A DNA stretch of 64,000 nt. Origin: Pseudomonas reidholzensis. GTDB taxonomy: Bacteria > Pseudomonadota > Gammaproteobacteria > Pseudomonadales > Pseudomonadaceae. Each line of letters begins with the position of its first letter. Position 1 is the first letter of the stretch. The notes beneath the pieces are model-generated. The model had not been told where the DNA came from, did not search any database, and saw only the letters and a list, made by a program, of their open reading frames with translations. The stretch covers positions 62,001-126,000 of the forward strand of contig NZ_UNOZ01000020.1 of NCBI RefSeq assembly GCF_900536025.1. The letters are read 5' to 3'. This document shows, one piece after another, positions 52,720-60,500 of the stretch. The position numbers were made by a program, and so were the translations under genes.

Positions 52720-54240
52720 TCAAGGGCTGTCCGGCAACGGCCGGTACGGGGCAACTTCGGCAAAGCGTGGGCCAGGCAGGGCCACCGCGACCACATGGGC
52801 GCCGGCCATGCCCTGGCGCCGACCCGGTCCAAAACTCAGCGCCGGGGTGAGGCCGGTTTCAACGTCATGCAAACCTTCCAGGGCGCTGACCAGCCGCTCG
52901 CGGCTGGCATCGCGACCGACCTGCTTGAGCGCCTCGCCGAGCAGCCGCAGCGCGCACAGGGTGTTGACCTGCAACGCGGCATGGCGTGCGTCCAGGCCCT
53001 GGCGCTGCTGCACCCCGGCCAGCTCGACACGGCCTCGCTCGGTCCAGTCGCCAGGCACCACCGGATACGCCAGGAACAGCCGCTGCGACCAGGCCTGGGC
53101 AAGCTGCGGCAGGGCACCGGCGACCTGGCCGGACGCGGCGAACAGGTAAGGCGACTGGCCGGCGGCGCTCAACCGCTGGCTGAGGTCGACAAACGCCTGG
53201 GGCCGACCGAGAAAGACAATCCCCTGCCCGTCCACGACCTGGCCACTGAACGCCTGTACCGGCGGCAGGCTCCAGCCGGCGCGCTGCAGGCGTTGCTGCA
53301 CGGCTTCGGCCAAGGCGGCCTGGTCCGCCCCCGCATACACCACGCGCAGGCCATCCGCCGTCACGCCCAGGCCTTCGCGGGCATGTGTCGCCACGCTGAG
53401 CAATTGCTCGACCAGCCCCGGCATCGGGTCGAATATCTGCGGGCTGCCGCCGCCACGCGGGGCGCTGCCGATCAAAGGCACGCCGCGCCGTTCCAGTTCA
53501 GCGGCCAGGCGCGTGTCGAGCATGGGTGCCAGCGGCGCGAGCAGGGCAAACACGCCCTCCTCGTCCAACAGCCGCCGCAGCGCCTGACCCGCGCTGTCTG
53601 CGTCGGCGCCCGGGTCGAGCACCACCAGCTGCAGGTGCCGGCCATGGATGCCGCCTTGCTGGTTGAGCTGCGCGAGGCCGTCTTCGAGCACCGCACGCAC
53701 CACCCTGCCCGCCTCGGCCAGCGGCCCGGAGGCCGGCAATAGCGTGCCCAGGCGCAACACCTGCGGCTCGATGCCAGGGTCGCGGTCCTCGGCCAGGCGC
53801 TTGAGGTAAGCCGTCAGGTTGCGCTGGTCGGCCAGGCTCATGTCGAAGCGCGGCATGGCCGGGTCGAGGCGATTGCCCGCCGGATCGAGCCCCTGTTGCA
53901 CCGCCCGCGCCAGGCTCGCATCGGTGTAGCCAGGGTAACTGCGGCCATTGGCCTGGCGCTGCCCCTGACCGCCGCTCAGGCGCTGCCAGTCCAGGCTTGG
54001 CGGGCGCACGCCGCCCTCGGCGCGTCCCTGGCCATCGCGGCCATGGCAACTGGCGCAGGGCAGCACGCTGCCCGGGACGCTCATGTCATTGACGCCGACC
54101 CGCGCCAGCACCTGGCCGTCGGCACTGGCCAGGCCCTCGCGGTACAGGCGTTGGCCCGCCTGCTCCTGGGGGCTAAGGTCGAGGGCCAGGGCTGCGCCGC
54201 ACAGCGACAGCCCGATGCACAGTGCCAGTAGCCGGCGCAT
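52720..54240 (-). CDS. Cytochrome c fused to a LivK-type periplasmic binding protein
   Basis: A 506-residue periplasmic protein: signal peptide ending AALA, then a class I cytochrome c (about 20-150) with CASCH heme site and a distal Met candidate in PAMPRFDMSLADQ. Residues from about 160 are a periplasmic binding protein of the branched-chain amino acid (Peripla_BP_6) type, starting VLRLGTLLPASGPLAEAGRV. No permease or ATPase genes adjoin, so it is unlikely to serve transport. It more probably passes electrons within the oxidase system. The fusion itself has one uninterrupted frame. Confidence 0.87.
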   Translation of the reverse strand: MRRLLALCIGLSLCGAALALDLSPQEQAGQRLYREGLASADGQVLARVGVNDMSVPGSVLPCASCHGRDGQGRAEGGVRPPSLDWQRLSGGQGQRQANGRSYPGYTDASLARAVQQGLDPAGNRLDPAMPRFDMSLADQRNLTAYLKRLAEDRDPGIEPQVLRLGTLLPASGPLAEAGRVVRAVLEDGLAQLNQQGGIHGRHLQLVVLDPGADADSAGQALRRLLDEEGVFALLAPLAPMLDTRLAAELERRGVPLIGSAPRGGGSPQIFDPMPGLVEQLLSVATHAREGLGVTADGLRVVYAGADQAALAEAVQQRLQRAGWSLPPVQAFSGQVVDGQGIVFLGRPQAFVDLSQRLSAAGQSPYLFAASGQVAGALPQLAQAWSQRLFLAYPVVPGDWTERGRVELAGVQQRQGLDARHAALQVNTLCALRLLGEALKQVGRDASRERLVSALEGLHDVETGLTPALSFGPGRRQGMAGAHVVAVALPGPRFAEVAPYRPLPDSP

Positions 54241-54245
54241 GGCGT

Positions 54246-54911
54246 TCAGCGCCCCGCCAGGGGTTGGGTCAGCAGTTGCATGCGTTGGGCGATCGCCGCA
54301 GGCGGCGCGTCAGGGCGAATCTTGCTCCAGCGTTTGCTCGCCACGTCACCGGCGATCAGCTGCGTGGAATGTTGCTCGGGGCTCGGCAAGAACTGCCCCA
54401 GACGCCCCAACACCAGGTCGACGCTGGCCTTGTCGCCCGTCAGGAACAGCCAGTTGGGGCCGTCCACGCCCTGTTTCTCGGCAAACGCCTTGAGCACCGC
54501 CGGGGTGTCGTTGAGCGGGTCGCTGCTGATCGAGATAAAGGTCACCTGGCTGGCCAGTTCGCTGCCCATCGCCTCGCGCACTTCACGCAGCTTGCGGGTG
54601 ATCAGCGGGCAGGCGTCGGTGCAGTGGGTGAAGATCACGTTGAGCATCACCACCTTGTCCTTGAGGGCGTCGCTGTAAAAGCGCACCTCGCGGCCATTCT
54701 GGTCCGTGAGCACGGTGTCGGTGAACCAGGTCTGGGCGTCGCGAGTACCGCCACCGCTGCTGATCGCCGGCGGCGCCGGTTGCGGCTCAGGCGCGCTTGG
54801 GGCATGGCCTTCATGGGCGAAGGCGACGTTGCAGAGGATCCACAGGCAACCGATCAGGGTCAGCCAGTCGATGCCACGCATGCCGGTAGTACGGGTGGTG
54901 AGGCTGCTCAT
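54246..54911 (-). CDS. SCO-family copper chaperone (second copy)
   Basis: A 221-residue membrane-anchored thioredoxin-like protein (anchor at about 13-32). A His/Pro-rich stretch (AHEGHAPSAPEPQP) is followed by the SCO copper site FTHCTDACP (CxxxC). The distal histidine is in PSPEQHSTQLIAGD. SCO proteins insert or reduce copper in cuproenzymes such as cytochrome oxidase. In this operon the obvious client is the giant multicopper oxidase. Its start overlaps the upstream SCO gene by four bases. Confidence 0.9.
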   Translation of the reverse strand: MSSLTTRTTGMRGIDWLTLIGCLWILCNVAFAHEGHAPSAPEPQPAPPAISSGGGTRDAQTWFTDTVLTDQNGREVRFYSDALKDKVVMLNVIFTHCTDACPLITRKLREVREAMGSELASQVTFISISSDPLNDTPAVLKAFAEKQGVDGPNWLFLTGDKASVDLVLGRLGQFLPSPEQHSTQLIAGDVASKRWSKIRPDAPPAAIAQRMQLLTQPLAGR

Positions 54912-55579
54912 GGCTGGATCTCCTGTGCGGCGGGTTGCTGTTCAGGGTTTATCGCGATCGCAGTGCTCTTGGCGTGCACCCGGCGGGCGCTGAGGCGGTT
55001 GAGCTCGGCCACCAGCACGGCCGGGTCGGTGAAGCCGTAGTACCGGGTCCAGTGGCCGCTGCGACCATCGCCGACGATGATCAGCGGCGGGTGCTGGGTA
55101 AGGTCGGCGCTGAAGCTGCCCAGGCCTTTCAGGGTTTCGCTGATGGCATACGGCGAGCCGGTCAGCCAGCTCCAGCCGGGGCCGTGCTGGAAGGCCTTGG
55201 CGTAGTCGGCCAGGCGCTTGGCGTCATCGCGCTGCGGGTCGACGCTGATCGACACCAGCTGGATCTCCTCGCCGACCCGCCCGCCCAGTTGCGCCTGGAC
55301 CTTGCCCATGATCGACGACACCACCGGACACACCGTGGTGCAGCTGGTGTAGATGAAGCCCATCACCACCAGGTGTTCACCGACCAGGTCCTGCTCCAGG
55401 CGCACCGGCATGCCGTCCTGGTTCTGCAGGGCGACATCGGCGAAGCGTACGCTGGCTTTCTCCTGGTGCGCGGCCGGCGGTTGCGGGGCATGCCCGCTGT
55501 GGTCATGGCCGGCATGCGCCCAGGTCAGGTTGCTGGCCAGCAGCAGGCTCAGGGCAAACAGTTTGCTTGGGCTGTTCAT
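54908..55579 (-). CDS. SCO-family copper chaperone (first copy)
   Basis: A 223-residue exported protein with a signal peptide (LFALSLLLASNLTWA) and His-rich start of the mature chain (HAGHDHSGHAPQ). The copper site is YTSCTTVCP and the third ligand is the His in LTQHPPLIIVGD. It differs enough from the next gene's product to be an old duplication. The two copies could supply different copper centres or act as chaperone and reductase. It overlaps the beta-propeller gene by four bases. Confidence 0.9.
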   Translation of the reverse strand: MNSPSKLFALSLLLASNLTWAHAGHDHSGHAPQPPAAHQEKASVRFADVALQNQDGMPVRLEQDLVGEHLVVMGFIYTSCTTVCPVVSSIMGKVQAQLGGRVGEEIQLVSISVDPQRDDAKRLADYAKAFQHGPGWSWLTGSPYAISETLKGLGSFSADLTQHPPLIIVGDGRSGHWTRYYGFTDPAVLVAELNRLSARRVHAKSTAIAINPEQQPAAQEIQP

Positions 55580-57552
55580 CGCACACTCCTGATATCCCCG
55601 TGGGAGGCGGTAGGCGCTGCGGCCGGCAGGACGCGCAGGCTGGTGTAGTTTTCTTCGGCGAACTTGCGACCCAGCGACGGCGACTGCACATGCAGGTACC
55701 AGGCGCCGGCCTCGGCCAGTTGCAGCGAGGCCTGGTAGACACCCTCGCCGACCTCGACCAGCGGCAGGCTGCGCGGCAGCGACGACGGTGCCAGGAAGTA
55801 ACGCAGGCTCAGGTCATCCAGGCCCAGGCGCGGCTGGCCGTCGTCACCGAGGATGCGCACCTGGGCCAGGTACGGGTTGTGCTGCAAGGCCGGCTGGTCG
55901 TTGCCGATGAACTCGGCACGCGCGCCTTTGTGCTTGGCGGCATCCGGCGCAGCGGCGATCTCGGTGCTGAAGCAGTGGATGATCTGCGGCTGGTTGAGCA
56001 GAAACGCCACGTCGAAGGTGCCGGCCGCCGGCAGTTTCACCGTCGAGCCATACACCCCGGGGGCCAGCTCGCGCAGGCTGCGGTCGATGACGATGGCAGC
56101 GCGGGCCTGGTGGCCACGGTTGTTGTAGCCGGACATCGGCGCGTTCATGCCCTCGGCATAGAAGTAGGTGGTGTTGTCGACCGGGTTGACCACGAACACC
56201 GAGTTGTCGTCACGGGCCACCGACAACCCCTGGGCCAGCGGCAGGTCACCGGCCTGGCGCGGCGCAGCGGGGCCGGCCTCGAAGCCCTGGACGATCGGCG
56301 TGCGGCCCTCGCCGAGGCTTCCCAGGTTGATCATGCTGACCTTGGAGGAGGCCAGGCCGCGCACGTAGGCATAACCCTTGGTGAAGGTCAGCTGGTAGGG
56401 CTCGGCTGAAACCGGGATGCGGTGGAGCAGCGTGTCGGTACTGGCATCGATCACCAGCGCCTGGTTTTCCAGGGTATTGAGCACGATGCCGTAGCGGCCA
56501 TCGCCGCTGAAGCGCATCGGCCCCAGGCCCTGCTCGGCCTTGACCGTGTGCCGCAGCTGGTGGCTTTGGGCATCGATCACGCGCACCGTCCCTTCCTGCC
56601 CATCGGCGACGTAGACCGCCTGGGACAACGCCGAGTACGCCACCGACAACGGGTGCGGACCGACCTTGACGGTCTGCACCAGGCGCATCTGGGCAATGTC
56701 GATGACGCTCAGGGTGCCGCCATCGCGGTTGCTGACGAAGGCATAGCGCGAATCACTGCTGAAGGCGATTTCGTGATGCCCGGAACCGGTGGCGAAGGTT
56801 TTCAGCGTGCTCCGGCTGGGCACGTCGATCACCGTCACCCCGCCGGTGGCCGGGTCGTCGCTGTTGTTGCCGACCCACAGCCGGCGCTGGTCCGGCTGCA
56901 AGGCGACGCGCAACGGCATGATCCCGGCGTCGAGGGTGGCCACCCGGCGGAAGGTCTCGGTGTCGATCACCGCCACCTGGCCGCGCTCCGGGATAGACAC
57001 GAACACCTGTTTGTCGTCGCTGGTGGCCGCCCAGTCCATCGGCCGGCCAGGCAGGTCGATGCGCGCCAGGGTGCTGGTGACGCCACCCACCGACACCGTC
57101 GGGTCGATCACGGTCAGGCTCGGGTCCTTGTTCAGCACCAGCAGGAAGTAGCTGTTCAGGTCGAGCAGCGGGCGAGCGCCGATGCTGCTCTTGAGAAACA
57201 GCGCCACGCGCGCCTTGCAGCTGCTGTCACGGTCACCGGCCGGCGCCGACTGCGCCGGGTCGAGCCAGGCGCCGGGGGCCATCCCGGACAGCGGCTGGCC
57301 GCTGTTCTGGTCGCTGACCTTGAAGCGCACGTTGGCAAAGCCGCCTTCGCGCAGGTCACCGCCGTCCATGGCCTTGGCCTCGAACTCGACGGTCACCCCG
57401 TCGCGGCTGAGGCGGTGCAGGCCCTGGGCGTCAGCAGCCTCCTGGAGCAGCTCGCGCGGGTCGCACCAGAGCTTCTCGTAAGCGACGCCCAGACCGATCA
57501 GCGCCACCCCCAACAGTACCCCCATGTAAGCAGGGCGAGTCTTTTTGTTCAT
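55576..57552 (-). CDS. Membrane-anchored YncE-like beta-propeller protein
   Basis: A 658-residue protein with one N-terminal membrane anchor (AYMGVLLGVALIGLGVAY) and a periplasmic body. A small beta domain (about 45-110, EFEAKAMDGGDLREGGFANV) precedes a seven-bladed-type propeller of YncE/cytochrome-D1-like repeats (VSIPERGQVAVIDTETFRRV, AFVSNRDGGTLSVIDIAQMR, VYVADGQEGTVRVIDAQSHQ). A C-terminal beta domain follows. No heme CXXCH is seen. It lies 17 bases after the oxidase gene and overlaps the first SCO gene. It may be a docking or electron-transfer partner of the oxidase. Confidence 0.82.
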   Translation of the reverse strand: MNKKTRPAYMGVLLGVALIGLGVAYEKLWCDPRELLQEAADAQGLHRLSRDGVTVEFEAKAMDGGDLREGGFANVRFKVSDQNSGQPLSGMAPGAWLDPAQSAPAGDRDSSCKARVALFLKSSIGARPLLDLNSYFLLVLNKDPSLTVIDPTVSVGGVTSTLARIDLPGRPMDWAATSDDKQVFVSIPERGQVAVIDTETFRRVATLDAGIMPLRVALQPDQRRLWVGNNSDDPATGGVTVIDVPSRSTLKTFATGSGHHEIAFSSDSRYAFVSNRDGGTLSVIDIAQMRLVQTVKVGPHPLSVAYSALSQAVYVADGQEGTVRVIDAQSHQLRHTVKAEQGLGPMRFSGDGRYGIVLNTLENQALVIDASTDTLLHRIPVSAEPYQLTFTKGYAYVRGLASSKVSMINLGSLGEGRTPIVQGFEAGPAAPRQAGDLPLAQGLSVARDDNSVFVVNPVDNTTYFYAEGMNAPMSGYNNRGHQARAAIVIDRSLRELAPGVYGSTVKLPAAGTFDVAFLLNQPQIIHCFSTEIAAAPDAAKHKGARAEFIGNDQPALQHNPYLAQVRILGDDGQPRLGLDDLSLRYFLAPSSLPRSLPLVEVGEGVYQASLQLAEAGAWYLHVQSPSLGRKFAEENYTSLRVLPAAAPTASHGDIRSVR

Positions 57553-57569
57553 GCTCGCGTCCCCTTCCG

Positions 57570-60500
57570 TTATTGCGCCGGGGCGGTTGCCGGTGGCGCT
57601 TCATTGGTCACCCGCAGGATCCCCCACAGCCCCGAGGTATTGCCGTAGGCGGCGTAGTCGCGGAACAGGTAGTCGCCTGGTACCCCGTTGGCGCCGCCGG
57701 CACTGGGCAGCATGAAGCTGAAGTGCGCGGCCGGCAGGACGCTTTCCTGGGCGCCGATGTAGATCGACATCGGGTTGTAGCCGAAGCGCACCGAACCAAT
57801 ACCCGGCAGGCTCATCGGGTAGCCGTCGAGGTCGTTCTTCTCGGCCTGGTAGGCGTGCAGTGGCCACAGGTGACCGTCCAGCTGGTAGGTGATGCCGCGG
57901 CTGCCGCCACTGGGCATCAGCACGTGGCTGCGCGCCGGTTGCCCAGGCTTGGCCCAGAGCACCGGGGTCTGCGGATCGCCGCCGACCAGGGCATTGCTGT
58001 AGGCCATGTGGGCATTCGGTACATCGCCGAAGCCCACGCCATCGGCGTGGCCGAACGGTGCGTCCGGGGCCAGGCCGAAGCGCAGCCACAGCGGCTCGGT
58101 CTTGTAGTTCATGGCCATGTTGCCGTTGTCCTTCGGATCACCGGGTACGCCATTGCCCTCGGTGGCGATGCCTTCGACCGGACGGCCGTCAGCCCAGCGC
58201 ATGTTCAGCGAGCGCTGCCACATGGTGACGAAGTCGCGGTAGTCGGGCTGGCCATTGACCTTGACCGTGGCCTGGGCGCGACTGGCGGTGTCTTCGGTCC
58301 AGGTGGCGCTCTGCGGCAAGATGCTCATGCCACCGACCAGGCCTTTCTGCGGCTGCTTGATGACATCCGCCGGGGTCAGGTTGAGGCCACCGAACTCGAT
58401 CGCCGTGGTGTTGATGTTGTCCACCGTGCGGCCCAGTTGCAGCACCGGTTTGCCTTCACGCTCCAGGTGCCCGGCGTAGTACTGGTACACCTTGGTTGGG
58501 TAGGCGCCGCTGCTGCCGCTGCGTGGCGGTACGGTCTGCACCGGGTTGAGGCCGACGTTGACGCCGTCCGACTTGGTGATGTCGTAGCTGAGCAGTTGCG
58601 CATGCAGGCCGACGTGGCTGGACGGGCGCATCAGGTTGTTGTTGAACGCCGTCGAGCCTTCGCTGCCGTTGCGGTCACGCTTGACCACGTTTTGCATCAC
58701 GGCGGTGCTGGGCAGGTCGGGCATCATCAGCGGCAGGCGGTTCTCCAGGGTGATGCTGATGCAGTCGCCGGCGTTGGCACGCAGGACCAGCGGCTCGACC
58801 GGGATACCCGCCTTGAGCTTGCCGGTGCTGGTGTCGAGGTCGGCCTTGCGCACATAGAGCACGGCGGTCGGGTCATGCAGCGGCGCGCTGTGGCCACCGA
58901 TGGTAAAGGTCGTGCCGTCCTCCTCGTCGACCACGGTGACCTGCGGGATGCTGGTCTTGCGGCTGTTGAACACCAGGGTGCCGCCGTTGGCCTTGAGCGG
59001 GCCGCCGACGTGCTGGCCGATCCCGGCGGGGTCGGTGATGCTCACGCCGTGGCGGTTCTCGAGGATGTCGTTGGCCAGCACCGCGACGATCTCGTAGCTG
59101 CGCTTGACCGTGGTGCGGGTGCCGATGCCATTGGCATTGGCCGTGGTTTTCGGGCAGATGCCGTCGAACGCCACGGTGTTGCGCATGGCCACCGGCTGCG
59201 GGTTGTTGGGCAGCGGGAAGAGGTCGGCGCGCTGCGCGGTGTAGTTGCGCATGATGCCCCAGATACCGTTCCAGTAGCCTTCCAAGGCGGCGTCGAGCGA
59301 GTACAGGTAGTCGCCGTTGGTGGCCGCGGAGCTGGAGATCATCGACACCGGCGCCATGAAGCCGAGCTGCTCGGAGATCCCGATCATCTGCGAGGCTTTC
59401 CAGCCCGAGTTGGAGCTCATGCCGAAGCCCGAGCCGTTCTGCAGCCATTTGACGCCGTGCAGGGTGACGTTGTGCTCCTCTTCGTGACCGCCAGCGTGCA
59501 TGCGCAGCCGCACGTTGTCGCCCGAGTAGGTGCGCAGCAGCGGCGTGAACGGGTCACCTGGCTCGGCGCCCTTGTTGATGTGCGGCGGGAACAGCGTGGT
59601 GCCGCCGGTAGGGCCGACCGCCGAGGTGATCGCCGAAGGCGCCAGGTTCATCGCCGGGATGGCGCGGTCGGTGCGGGTCTGCAGGGCATAGCCAAGGTCA
59701 CCGGCCAGGCCGTCGGCCTGCATGCCACGCTTGCCGTCCGGGCCGACCTTGTTCGGGTCGAACACGCGCAGGGCCAGCGGTTCGTTGCGGTAGTTGACGA
59801 CGAACATGCCGGGGTCATCCACCGAGATCGCCTGCGGGCACGGCCGGGTCGGGCAGCCTGGGCTGAGCCCGCCGCGCGACTCGACCACCGACTCGAGCAG
59901 GCTCGAGGCCTTCTGCCGTACAGGCGGGTTGATGGCGAAGCGGAAGCTGTCGCCGGTCGCCGGATACGCCTGGCCATTGGGCACGCCATCCGGGCCTGCA
60001 CCAACGTACACACCGGCTTCATAGGCGTGCTGGAAGTCGCTGTACTCGAGGAAGAACTCGCGGTAGCTGTCGTTGCGCCCGTCACCGTCGTGGTCGCCGG
60101 TCTGGATCACCGCCTGCCACGAGGTCGGCCCGCCGTCCTGGCGGGTGGCCGGGTTGTAGAGCTTCTCGCCGGTTTCGGCGTGGTACCAGGTGGAGCCGGC
60201 CGGTTCAGCCAGCACGGTGGCGTACAGGCCCAGTTGCTGGTGGGTCGATGGGCCAAGGTGGTCGTGGGTGAAGATGGTGCCCAGGCCACGGTCGACGTTG
60301 TGCACGTTGACCAGCGGGTCGGCGAACCAGCGCTGCATGGCCGTCCGCGCGCCGAGCCAGTCGGCCCTGCCGAAGCGGCCGAAGTACGGGTGCTGCTTGG
60401 CTTTCGGGCAGGCCGCGGTGCCGTCGCGGGCATCACCTTCGCTGCAGCCGTTGAAGCTGCGGATGGCATGGATGCGCTCGACCACGCTGCCGGGCGAGAG

